A model generated the notes under the pieces. It saw only the letters and a list, made by a program, of their open reading frames with translations. It was not told the DNA's origin and did no database searches. From Melanocharis versteri (taxonomy: Eukaryota > Chordata > Aves > Passeriformes > Melanocharitidae), in assembly GCA_013397845.1 (NCBI GenBank), contig VZTG01006778.1, positions 296,835-360,834 on the forward strand: a DNA stretch of 64,000 nt, given 5' to 3'. A program made the position numbers and the translations under genes. This document shows positions 40,091 to 51,714 of this stretch, one piece after another; the stretch's first letter is position 1; every line of letters starts with the position of its first letter.

Positions 40091-42899
40091 ATCCTTCCTC
40101 TGGTCGACTTCTGGACCAAAGATTGTCCACGGGGTTCCAAGTTAAACAAAAACTGAGATCCACTTTAGCTTTGCAATTTTACAACGCAGCTGCAACTTTA
40201 TGCTTTCGTGTCCAAAGAGGCCTAAAGGTAATGGCATGTGAAATTGTTCCTCTGCAGCTCTTTGGGTCCGTGAGAGGTGAAGCCACGATCCTTTATCTGT
40301 GTCTGCACACACAGAGATTGCAGCAAGGAGAAGAAATTAGATACAGAAAGGTTTTGGTTAGCTTTAACCGGAAAAAAAAAGCAGCTGAAAGTGACATTCT
40401 CAAGTGCTCACTACTCAAAAGTTAGTCATTAAAAGTTAGGAAATCAAAGCCAATCAGAAATCTTAATGAAATAAAAAGAGGTGCTCTCAATTTGAATTCC
40501 AGTGCTAAGCTATTAAGCAGCACATTTCCAAGTTTTTTCAACAACCCCGAGGGTGATATGGCAAATATACATTTCACTGTGCTTTGATAGTAATTGTATT
40601 TCTGCAAAAGAGATTTGTTCTAGGTTATCTGTTGAAACCCAGCCAGGTCTTTGGTGGAAAAACCCCTGCCTTTTGTCTACGTTTCACTTCTGCATCATCA
40701 GCCAGACTGTTTCCACATAAAAAACGTGACTGGAATTTGCAGGTATGTTAGTTATTGGTGATTTCACACCTGCTGAGAAGCCAGACCTTTGACAGCCATA
40801 AACAGATGCCTCTGTAACACATTTGGTTCTGCTCAGAAAGTGGAAATGTTGTTTTAGTCTCTATTAAAATAATAATAGTGAAACCATAGCTTTACCCTAA
40901 GTAGTAAAACTTAGGCATTCACAGTCAAGGAAAAAACCTCCTCATTACAAAACTATTCATATTTTCATTCTGAAGAAATATTTTTTGCTTAAATTAATTT
41001 TTAACTACACTTTAGCTGGTGCAAATGTTGAGCAGAAGTGAAGTTGGACCGAGGATATTAAATCTGTGATTATTCATCAAGCATGATCTTCACCCGGAGT
41101 TTCAGTGCCAAATCCAGTGGGTCTGCAGGCAAAGATTGCATTACCAGAGAAATATTGTCTTCCCATCCTTTAGGTGTGAAAAAAGAGCTCAGATATTCCA
41201 TATAATAATCCCTGGTTAGAAAAATTTTAGCTTCTGAAAATTGTTGTGCTGTAGCAATCCAGAATACAGACACTGATGAGCTTCCAAATCGAAAATGACC
41301 CAGACACAGCTCGTGAGGCCTCAGTTAACCACAGTCTTAATTAAAGCTTGACTGTGCGCAGAAAAACCAAACCATAAAGTTCTTAAAAAATGCTTAGAGG
41401 TTGTTACAGCGGTTAGTAATGCTTTGCAGTAACGTGCATGCCTCTTCAGTATTAAATGGATTGCATAAATGATGGATGTACAAGCTCCCATAACCTGATG
41501 AGTTCATTATGGAATTAGATCTTTAACTCACGTGCAAGACTAATCATAGAGGAGGAATGCTCATGCTGAAGCTGGCTGAAAAAGAATGGTAACTTAAAAA
41601 GCTTTAGAAGACATCAAAAAATCTTTAAAAATCAAGTTACACAGGTAACAAGACCAGAATGTGCAGAGAAATCTAAGTTTTGATTTATGTCTTTTTAATT
41701 AGTGAGTGCTCTGTGTAGTGCAGTGAAACAAACCGTGTTCGCCAGTGTTTCCCCAGCTAATATACTTTATGAGAAAAGTCCACGTCCTGAAGCATTTAAA
41801 TCTAATTGCCTCTGACATGTCTATGTCTATTTTTGTATTTTTTAATTCTATTTTATGTATTTCTCTTCTCGGTATCCAGTTCTTCCTCTATCTCTGTTCT
41901 CTCTCACTTTCACGTGACCTTTCTTACCGTTTTCAGCTTCCTTTTCCTTTCACCCATGGAATTTCAATAAGGGGGCACTAAACCCACCAGACCTCCTCAG
42001 GTGGGACGTTGTGCTGTGCTGTCGTTTTGAGGGTGCCTGTTTCCATCAGGAACCTGAGAGCTGCAAGACACTGCTGGAGGAAAAACCCAAATTCTCTGCT
42101 CTCTCTGGCGCACAGGTATTTGCACACCTTGGGGCTCGGGTTGTCTTCCCACCCTGCCCAAATCCTGCAGCAGCTTTCCCTCTCCTCCGTGTGGGTGAGG
42201 CTCTCTGTGCTGGGAGAGCTCTTGGTTGTGATCTGGATTCACACTTCACGCGAGTGTGGAGGTTAATTAAGTGAGGGATGGATACCCAAGACATTTATAA
42301 TTAACGCCTTAAGTAAGTCATAAACCAGGACTCCAAAGATGAAAGCTCCCTGCATGGCTGATTTACTAAATCACACATTCCCTCTTGACCACTGTTTTAA
42401 GGGCACAGTCTTTGCCAGCTCCGTGCATGTGCTTTGAGAATTATTCACTTCAGAGCTTCCTGCACTATCAACAGCTCAGTATTTTTTTCCCAAGCATGTT
42501 AAATCCTTTGAACTTGCATGGCTTCATAAGATCTGATTAAACCTTTTAGACCTGAGAGTGGATATTTTGCATATTGAAGGACTCAATCTCATCCTCAAAT
42601 CTTGCTGGCTCAGGGGGTTCCCCACATGAAAGGTGTTCTCCCTCAGCTTTGCAGATGCTTCTATTTTCATCCTGGAAAACTGATGGCTCTAAGGGGTAAT
42701 CTCAGAGGAAACAAGTTACTTTGAACCTTATTTTCTGCTACAGGGTGGGCACGATCTCAGTTTCAATTTTACTATTCAAAAAAATAATAATTCTGGCCTC
42801 TTTCAAGGAGTTGTACACTTTTTCTTTTCAGAGAGAGTGTTCGGAGTCTAGTCCAACACTACTGAAATCTGAGAGAACCAGGGACGAGAAGGAAAGCCA
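40091..42899. other. Intergenic; no gene seen
   Basis: AT-rich, ORFs up to 87 aa only, no domain or repeat recognised. Confidence 0.7.
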
Positions 42900-43079
42900 G
42901 CATGGCTAAAAGCAAACTGAGGAGGTTATTAGAAGTATAAAAGGCACCCTTCAATAAGTGGAGTCCAAATGGAGATTGCAGAAAAGATAATAAACCGTCT
43001 GGCAAGCTAAATGTGAAGCCATAATAAAGCTGGCCAAAAACGATTCTGAGGAGGAAGGGTTCAAAATCTAACAATAAAA

Positions 43080-43119
<40 letters not shown>

Positions 43120-43400
43120 GATACATCAAAAGCAGGAAGTTTGCCAGCAAGTTGATGGGGACAATATATTAGTGAAATGTAGAAAGGCTGTTCTAGAAGG
43201 ACAAGTCCATAACAGAAAAGCTGGAAAGTATCACAGGGGTGAATGCTCATTAAGGAGAGTTTTGCTGTTGGAGCCAATTGCTGGGGACTGTCCTGAGGAA
43301 CTGCTGATACTGGGGCAGTTTGATAGCAAAGTGGATTAGAATAAATGAACACAGCAAAAGGGGTGAGGGCCATGTTGTACCAGGGCAATTTGTGCAAAAA
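42900..43400 (+). mobile_element. Ancient CR1/L3-like LINE ORF2 fragment, plus orientation
   Basis: Segments such as AGGCACCCTTCAATAAGTGG, CTGGCAAGCTAAATGTGAAG, AAGCTGGCCAAAAACGATTC and GGATACATCAAAAGCAGGAA resemble, in order, the region of CR1/L3-type LINE ORF2 between the endonuclease and reverse transcriptase domains (recalled family sequence). Stops and frameshifts are frequent, so it is long dead. A 37-nt T-run interrupts it where the family has a short internal T tract. Boundaries are approximate. Confidence 0.7.
43082..43118. repeat. Poly(T) run, 37 nt, inside LINE fragment
   Basis: 37 uninterrupted T. LINE-like sequence continues directly on both sides, so this is probably slippage expansion of an internal T tract and not an inserted tail. 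Confidence 0.9.
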
Positions 43401-45699
43401 CTCTGCAGAAATTCAGAGAGCAGTCACCTCTTACTGCACCTCACCCCTTCTGTCAGCCTTGGTTTAGAGATTTATCATATTCTGTGTCTGACTTTGCTTT
43501 TCCAAAAGGCTTCAGGACAACCAGGCAATGACGAATATGTCTCTGACTTTCATATTTCCAAACTGATATAATGTTCCTTTGTTACAGTCAAAACAGCAAC
43601 AAAAAACCCCAACCCGAGCCCGTGCTTATTGCAGAGCAAAACAGCTCAAATTTCCTGCCTCAGTTCTTTTGCATGAATAATTGTTCCAAATCCAGTTGAA
43701 AGGTAATATTGGGCTCTTATCTTTGCTTGATTTTGACAGGAGAACACTTTTTGTTCTGTTTCAGCTCCTTCAGTCTGATTCAGATTCATGCGCTGCCCGG
43801 CTGGAGTGGAGAGGAAGAAGTTATTCTACCTAAAAATCCAAACAGGTACTGAGAGACATTGGGTGGTTCATATTTCTGGGAGAAAAGCTGGTGTTCCCAC
43901 TTCCATGTGTATCAGTGTGGCTGCTTTGAAGGGCTCTGCTCCCTGTCCCCAGTGCTCAGGGGGAAAATAAGGATTAAGTGATATTTTTGGTTAAGACATA
44001 CAAGAGCCACCTGGTCTCTGCCTGATCACCAGCACAAGTCAGAACAGCCAGTTCACATCTCATTTCCTCTGGTCCCTCTGCAGCTCTGGAAAGCAAGGAA
44101 AAAGCCCAGAGCTCTGCACTTCATCTCTTTCCCTCAGCGCTCCCATTCCTTGGTGCAAACCCTGGCATCTGCATGGGAGACTGAAGTACATTTGAGGATA
44201 AAAAAATCCATTTTGCCCATCTTTTACCCGCTAAGCTTCTGCACAGAAAATGACTTCATCTGGCCCTTTTTTGCCCTCTTTTTTTTTACAGTCAGTGCCA
44301 TAAACAGGCTGTACGTAAACATTCCTAGGGATTGTGAGCAGGTAAGGCCTGTGTGGTAGGGCTGTGTTCAACAGCAGCACAAAGCACAAAACTTCTGTGC
44401 AGTAAAACCCTTCCTGCCTGTGTGGTGCAGGGCTGGGACATTTCGTGTGCAGAGATGAACCCCAATTGCCTGTTGATGTAAAGCAGATGGGCTCATTCCA
44501 TCCCAGTGCATCTGAAATGCAGAGGATGGTGGTGGTGGTGATAATATGTGGGCTTGCTGCTTTCATCTTAGGTCAGGGTTTAATTTTACTTTCCAGCCTT
44601 ACTTTTGAGAAACAGGGTGGTCCTTCCTCGCTGGAAAAATTTGACCAACTCATCTGAACATAAAGATGAGTTCTACCAAAAATGGGGAATTGGAACCCAG
44701 CTGAACTTAAGAGGATCTGAAACACTGACTTCTGATCCCTTATACACCTTGTTTGTTTCTTTGTTTGTTTCTTGTTTTGTTTATTTGGGGTTTTGTTTTG
44801 GTTTTCCTCCCGTCACGAACAGCACATGGAGACAGTAACTGTAAATGAGCATCTCCAGGTAGTTGTTGCATTTGTTTTACTTTGAGCTACTGTTTTTGGT
44901 CCTCTTTACTGTCAGACACAAAACTTTTTTGGGTGCTGTGGTGCTGGCATTGCCTGCAAAACCCCCGGGAATGAGCAGGCCTTTCAGAGACCCTTGAACA
45001 CGCAACTGGAAAGGATCACCTTCTTACCTGAGAATGCCTTCAGAGTACATTGCTGATATTTTTTGTGATATATTTTGGGTTAGCTGAAAGAGAAGGGTAA
45101 GTAGTTTCTCTCTAATATACTTCAAATATGCCTTTATTTAATTTATGATGATCATAGCTGTCTGCATTAATTAATTTTTTGCTTTTATCTTTGTTTGCAA
45201 TTCATAGGGTGAGGTTTTTTCCAATTTCATGTATGAAACTTGCATAATTACAAATTTTGTAATTTTTCAAACTGAGACAGAACCATCTTAATTCCCTTTA
45301 ATTCACAGACATTTGACTTGTGGAAGGGAGGATGAATTTACTGAGATTTACTTCAGCTGTGCTACAGTTACTTCATGAAATCTCCAAATGCCATTTCAGA
45401 TGCTCATCTAAGCTAAATGTCTGCCTTTTACATTGGTGGGGTGAAATCCTCTTTGCCCATAAATTAAAATTAAGGAAAAAAAAGTTATTTATGTGTTTAC
45501 AGAACTTCACAAGTCTGCAAATGGCAGACTTGATCAATTTGTGCCACAGCTGTTCTCGAGGATGACACTGCGCTCGGTTTCTCCCGGCAGCGCTTCTGCC
45601 AAAAAAATTATTTAAAAAGCAGAAATGACCATTTTTGCACTGGTCTTTTTCTTGCTTAAAATACTGCGGGGGTTGCAGCTGCCCTGGGGGCTGCAGGAG
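43401..45699. other. Intergenic; no gene seen
   Basis: Short ORFs only. A T/G-rich run (TTTG units) lies at about 44747-44802. The last part is overlapped by the artefactual minus-strand frames that come out of the minisatellite. Confidence 0.7.
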
Positions 45700-46185
45700 A
45701 GGAGGATGAGGGTGAGAGTGAGGAAGAGGAGGAGGATGGAGATGAGGTGGGGATGAGGATGAGGATGGGGATGAGGATGAGGACGAGGATGGTGATGAGG
45801 ATGGGGATGAGGAGGAGGATGGAGATGAGGTGGNGGATGAGGATGAGGATGCAGAGGAAGATAAGGATGAGAATGCAGATGAAGATAAGGATGAGGATGC
45901 AGATGAAGACGAAGATGAGGATGAGGATGCGGATGAGGATGCAGATGAAGACGAAGATGAGGATGAGGATGCGGATGAGGATGCAGATGAAGACGAAGAT
46001 GAGGATGAGGATGCGGATGAGGATGCAGATGAAGACGAAGATGAGGATGAGGATGCGGATGAGGATGCAGATGAAGACGAAGATGAGGATGAGGATGCGG
46101 ATGAGGATGCAGATGAAGACGAAGATGAGGATGAGGATGCGGATGAGGATGCAGATGAAGATAAGGATGAGGATGCGGGTGCGGC
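45700..46185. repeat. GAT/GAG-rich minisatellite with 42-bp units
   Basis: An imperfect GATGAG-rich block (45700-45895, with an N at 45834) leads into a higher-order tandem array. The 42-bp unit is 14 triplets, starting GCGGATGAGGATGCAGATGA and ending GAGGATGAGGAT. Copies start at 45929, 45971, 46013, 46055 and 46097 with no difference by eye; a diverged partial sixth starts at 46139 and a partial copy precedes 45929. The unit is a multiple of three and free of stops in five of six frames, so long open frames appear on both strands (acidic D/E/A repeats on plus; Ser-rich, His-Pro-rich or Ile-Leu-rich on minus). The acidic frame opens at 45746 after a TGA and contains no ATG, so I do not call it coding. 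Confidence 0.95.
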
Positions 46186-46640
46186 TCTCTCCCGGTGCCG
46201 CAGCGCCATCGCGCGTCCCCTCCCGTCCCCGCGCCGCGGGAGCATCTCCGGGAGCATCTCCGGAGCATCTCCGGGAGCCTCGGCATTCCCAGCCCGCGGG
46301 CAGCGGGGACACAAAGCCCTCCAGAGCAGCTAAGGAGCCTCGGAGTGTGCTGGAGCTGGGTTTGACCAGCTCTCGGTGCACGATGCGGGAGCTGCGCCCT
46401 CTCTCCCGCTGCCCCGCTGACGGGCTGGTCCCTTCCCTGCTTCAGCTGGAGCTGGCTGGGGATGTCCGGGATGAGGGACGGACACCGAGTGTTGTGATTT
46501 AATGGCAAACAAGCTGTTGCCGCCGCCTCTGAGCTCCGCAGCAATGCCAGCGCCGCCGGGTCATCCCAGCACGGGAATTCCTGCATTGCCCTCCCGGGAA
46601 ATTCCGTGCCCGGCTCAGCCGCTGCCAGGATCATCCCTAA
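46186..46640. promoter_or_regulatory. GC- and CpG-rich block beside the minisatellite
   Basis: About 40 CpG in 450 bp by eye, the densest part of the window, including GCGCCGCGGG. A 12-bp tandem (GGGAGCATCTCC) occupies 46238-46279 in just over three copies. A CpG island or promoter of a noncoding transcript is possible; a GC-rich repeat-derived block is the alternative. No supported exon adjoins it. Confidence 0.4.
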
Positions 46641-46726
46641 ACGCAGCTCAGCGTTTCCTCCGGAGCTGAGTTCCACATGAAATCTCCACATCCCTGTAAT
46701 TCCTTCACATTTGCGTATTTCATCTG

Positions 46727-46793
46727 AAAAAAAAAAAAAAAAACAAAAAACAAAAAAGCCAAAAAAACAAACCCAAAAACCCAAACAAACACA
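46727..46793. repeat. A-rich/(AAAAAC)n-like tract
   Basis: A 17-nt A-run followed by A-runs broken by C over about 65 bp. Simple sequence. Confidence 0.85.
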
Positions 46794-49700
46794 AGCAGCC
46801 TCAGCGAGGTCTTCCACAGACAGCAATACATGCACAGGTATTTGCCCTACAGCAGATCTTACAAAACCTTTAAAAGGTGACCTTACCCCTGGAAAATTGG
46901 TTTATGGAACAGCAAATGGATGGACAGATGACCCCCAGGGGAAAAAAAAAATGTAAATCATCACTGGGAAGCACGCGGAAAGATCACTAAATTCCAAGCT
47001 GATGTTCGTGGGCTGATAACATTATTAGCAAATATTTTATAAAAGCCTAGTTTGTCTGTTTCCAGGTAGCTGTGCTGGGTTAAACAGCTCCCATAAATAC
47101 AACAAGATCTGGTGTTCTGGTGTATCACATTAAATCAAAGCACTGAGCAAGAAACTGGCAATAGCTCATCCAAAATAATGCAGTTTGACATGAAAGGGGT
47201 TTTGCCAGCCAAGGTAGAAATTATCCAGTGGAGGGGGATGATGTGTTTTGTCCCTAAAATATAGGATTCCCCACAAATACAGGCTCCACTTCAGTAGTCA
47301 GCCACATGAGGAACATTCCTTTCTCATCAGTTTGAGTATCTTAATTAAACAATTTTGCCCAGAGAGGCAGAGGCAGAGTGTCTGAGTGGTCGCCTCACCG
47401 TGGCTGGTGTCAGTAGACAGAAGTGACACATGGCAAACACATTTTAATGTGGGCCATCCCCTTTTGTCCCCTGCCCCACAATTCAGAGCTCTGTGTATGG
47501 GATTTTTTACTTGTGCTGTCTCCAACATCGTGTGTTTGTGTTCCTCTTCAGATGAACTTTGGTTCTGACCCTGCTGAGGGTGCACTGCTTGTTTTGGAAA
47601 CACTTGCAATATCTCTGGATTGTTTGTTTTCCACCCCAATATGCTGCTACATTCCTGCAAGCTTTCTCTGGTTGTAATGCAGTGTTTGGCCGGGAAACAG
47701 AGAATACAAATGAAAAACAGTGCCCCCGTCTCAGGGAAATGTAGTGAAACTGTGACAGAAAGTGTTTTATTGGAAACAAGACAAAGATTTCCAGAGAATT
47801 AATAAACAAGCAGCTGCTCAGCATCTCTGCAAGACCATCAACTCCAGATGTGTATTTCCTGGAAGGATCAGAGTATTTTGTTTAACTCTCTTCCTCTGCC
47901 CTCAGCAGGTAGGAGAAACAGAGGTCGGGTCTGGTGCTTATGTTCCAAAGGAGATAATTAGATATTTAATAAGTGTAGCAACAATACAATTTGCATGACC
48001 AGCTAAACATCTACAGATTTTTTTTCCAGTAATGGATCCAGACCACTGACTTTCTCCAGGTATTTGTTGAAGACCAGCACTTAACAGCACGTAAAGAGTC
48101 AGGCTCCAAAGGGGCAGCAGCAGGAAAACACTCCTCCCCTGCAGAGCCAAGCAGGACCTGTCTCATGTCGATGTTGGGTCTCTTTGCCAGGGCGGCAGAG
48201 TTCCGGAAGGGTCAAGACCTGTATTTTCTGGAACAAGGGCTCAACTCCTCCACAAAGAAATAGAAGATCCAAAAACAGTGACGGAGAACATGAAAGCAGA
48301 CCCTGGTGCCCAGGAAGCCACAGCACCATCAACTTCCTGCGCTGGGACAGATGGAAGTCCAGCTACAGAGGTGAGTCCAGGTACTGAATTCACCAGCAGC
48401 TGTTATGTCACCTCAGAGGGCCAGAGAGGAGCTCTGCTGCCCTGTCTCCACCCCGACAGCACTAAAAATCCAGGTTTTCCATGATGGCTAACACCTTTCT
48501 CTTCAAAACCACATCCCAGAAGGATACACCTCAGTGCATCCCTAGAAGGGGGATATTCCCTGTGGATAGAGCACAGACCGGCCCAGGGGAACAGCAAGGG
48601 ACTCTGTTCTCCCAGAAGTACAGCTTGAAGAGCTATTGAACCGAAGTATTGAGACCAGAATATTGTTGGATGTCACCAGCTGCTTTGAATCCCAACGACA
48701 GAAGCAGAAAAATAAGTGTGAGGCGAATCAGAGAAGGAGGGTCAGGTAGGCACTGCCTCATCCAGAAGCATGAGGAAACTTGGAGCTGAGAAAAACTGAG
48801 TGAAAGAGATGAGGTTTTACAAAAGTTGAGAAAGAGGTAGAGTCCTATATGACCAACCCAGTTTCTTTCCTGGTTCCTGAAACAGCAAGGGAGTTGATAA
48901 TTAAATACCAGCGGTGGGCTCTGCAGACGTGCCGGAGCCTGGCAGAACCCAGCACATCTTTTACACTGCAAAAAAAGCTATTTTATTGCTAAGCTAAGCA
49001 GTTAAGCTACAGACGCTCACAGGGATCTCAAAATGCTTCGTTTGCGCTCAGGTGAATTTCTGTGTGAGCACTCAGTGAGCAGCAGGACACCCAGGAATCT
49101 GCTTTCTCTGGTGTGGATGATGAATGGGTCACCTCATACCTGAAAGGAGGGGACTAACAGAGAGAATTTCCCACAGGACAGTGTTCGGACAAACCTTTTC
49201 TTATAAAGGAAGAGGGTCAGGAGGCAGGATTGGCTTTTGCCTATGAGGTGAGGTAACGAAACTGGCATTGCACTGCAGTGACAAAGTGAACCCTGTGACC
49301 AGCAGCACAAAGCTTTTGAGCAGACAAACCCCTGCAGATAATGTGGAGATGCAGAATATCTGTAAGCAAATTTGCAGATCATCACACGAACATTGCAGCG
49401 TCTGTGGAGACAAAGGACAAGGACAGGACAGCTCCAGAACTACCTGGGCCTTCTCTCCCCATAACAAAGCAGCACAAACGGGCTGGCAGTGGCAAATAAA
49501 CCCAGCTGCAGTTTGTAAAAGGCAACTTCCTTCATCATTAGGAACTGAAAGTCTGGATAGAAAGTTCCTCATGGGAGTTTAAACTCGGTATCGCTGCAGA
49601 AAGCCAGCATGGCTTATGTTCAACACCTTAAAAGGTTTTATACTGTGCATTTATATACAGCAAAATGTACAGCAGACATGGGAAGTCATCAGATTTCTGG

Positions 49701-51697
49701 CTTGTCTGGAAAGTTGCTTTTTCACTCTCTGTATACATCATGCAGCAGGGACAGCTTAAAGCTGGTGTCCCCATGCAGGGCTGCCACAAACACGTTTTAT
49801 TTTTGTTTGAAGTCAGAGAATCTTTGGACTTATTACCTTTCTCCTCTGACTGCAAACATAAACCTCTGTAATTGCACCCAGTCAGATCTTTGTTCTGGTG
49901 AAGAACAGCACAAAACCTCAGATTTGGCTTTGAGATCCTCTGCGCAACAAGAAAGATTTCCAGAGGCACGAAGGGTGGTGGGGTGGTTGACTTTCAGCAG
50001 CGAGGGGATGCCTAAATTCCTTCTGTGCCCTCGGAGATCATTCTTTTGTGTATTGTTCTGCCACTTGCCTAGAAAAACAGTTTCTGCAATTTAGGAGTTA
50101 AACCCAGCACTAGCAGCAGAAAAATCAGTGCACATAAGGAAGAAAACCCATTTGGTTCCGGGCAGAGGCACAAAGCGCTTTGGGGCTCTGTTTAATATTC
50201 ACTGTGCACACTTCTGAGAAATTCATGTCCACTTTTTAAGTTCCACTGGTTGCTTTTTGTTCGTTTCTTTGTTGGGTTTTTGGGTGGGGTGGAGGGATGG
50301 AGGACTGTTTTTATATCAAGACCTACCACAGGGTGTAGGGTAAAACCGATTAAATCCATTTCATCCTTCATTAGCAAAGATCTCTCCAGGCTTCTGGTAG
50401 TAACTGGATATTTCAAATATTGGCGAAGTTTGTTGTTACTTTCTTGTACAGGAGCTAAACTACATTTTCACCCCGTGAGATCCCAGATCACAGCTCTGCT
50501 TCACCAGCTTCAGCTAAGGATGTCACCGACACCCAAAATAGAGCAAGGAACAGCTAAAAACATCCACTGCTAATTCTGTTAGTGGTGAGGAACCTGGGAC
50601 TCCTGGGATATTCACCTTTTGATCTGAGTCCAAAACCAATACAGAAGAAAGGTTGCTACAGAGCGCAAAAAGGTGGGAGAGTAACCTTTGAAGTTACCTG
50701 CTTTACAGTAGCTCTAAAAATCATTTTATTTTCTGTGGGAACAAAATATGGAAAGGTGACTCACATCAGTCACATCAGTGGCTGGGCTTTTCAGTGACGT
50801 GCAAAGAACTCACCAACCCATCTTATCCCAAATTATTGTGGTTAGATTCTGTTCACTTGTTTGGAAAAAGAAAAAATCAGCCTTATTTCTAATTCTTGTC
50901 AGGCTCTTCGTTGAAAGTTTTTTGTGTGTAAATAACGTTCAGAAAACAATAGTGCAAGGCTTTAAAAAGACTGGCAGCGTGCTCATCTTATGTGAAGTGT
51001 TTGTTTTTATAGGTTGTGTTTTCAAAGAGGAAGGCTTTTTTTTATGTAGAGCATGCTTGGAAATGCTGCTCATTTATCTCTGTCTAAAAGGCTGAGCAGC
51101 CTTCTCCTGCGGGGACAGGACACCAGCCCCTCTCTGGACCATTTGACCCAGACTGATTTCATTTCTCCTGCAGGGAGGGGCACCCCAAGCCCTGGGGTTG
51201 CACCCCACCCCAGCAGATGCAAGGGCAGCTTGGGGCAGATCCTGATGTCAGCTTGGTTCCCATCTGTGGGAAACAGCAAAAGCAGCAAAATGACTTCACT
51301 GGGAGCGTTTTGTGAAGCTGCCAGTGAACTACTTAGGAAAGCTCTGCAAGGCTGTGAGAGTATAAACCTCCAGCAAGACACAAACTGCAGCTCATCTGTG
51401 CAGCGCGGGTAATGCCTCTGCTGCCCTCGGTGCTTGTATAAAGCCAGGAATTACAAGGTGATGAGGTTTGCCTGTTCCAGGCAAAGGGGTTTCTCAAATC
51501 CACACGCCCTCCTGTCCCAGGAAAAAAAACCTTTAAGCAAAAGGCTGGATTTTACCCAGGTTTAGAAGAGCAGATTGCTTTTCCACGGGCTGAGTTAGCA
51601 GGAGCCTGTGAGCAGCTGGTGGCAATGATCTAGCACTCTGTGATAGGCTAGGAAAGAGTAAGCCTTGCTTTAATGACAGCTGTGTTTTGGTAGTTTG

Positions 51698-51714
51698 TTT
51701 TTTTTTTTTTTTTT
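51698..51714. repeat. Poly(T) run, 17 nt
   Basis: Uninterrupted T-run; no associated element recognised. Confidence 0.9.

Noticed and set aside
39649..40425. 258-aa plus-strand ORF, among the longest in the window
   Set aside because: It starts beside a poly(T) run and reads antisense through a CR1 3' end; there is no independent domain.
45373..46835. Large Ser-rich, His/Pro-rich, Met/Arg-rich and Asp/Glu-rich ORFs
   Set aside because: All are readings of the stop-free minisatellite in different frames; no start, splice or domain support.
48180..48484. Frame open for about 100 codons, rich in Ser, Thr, Gly and Pro, considered as an exon
   Set aside because: No family motif, no ATG at the start and no convincing acceptor and donor pair.
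50250..50573. ORF with a passing resemblance to a retroviral RT connection region (VTGYFKYW)
   Set aside because: Only a few residues are similar, with no neighbouring pol motifs or LTRs; treated as coincidence.
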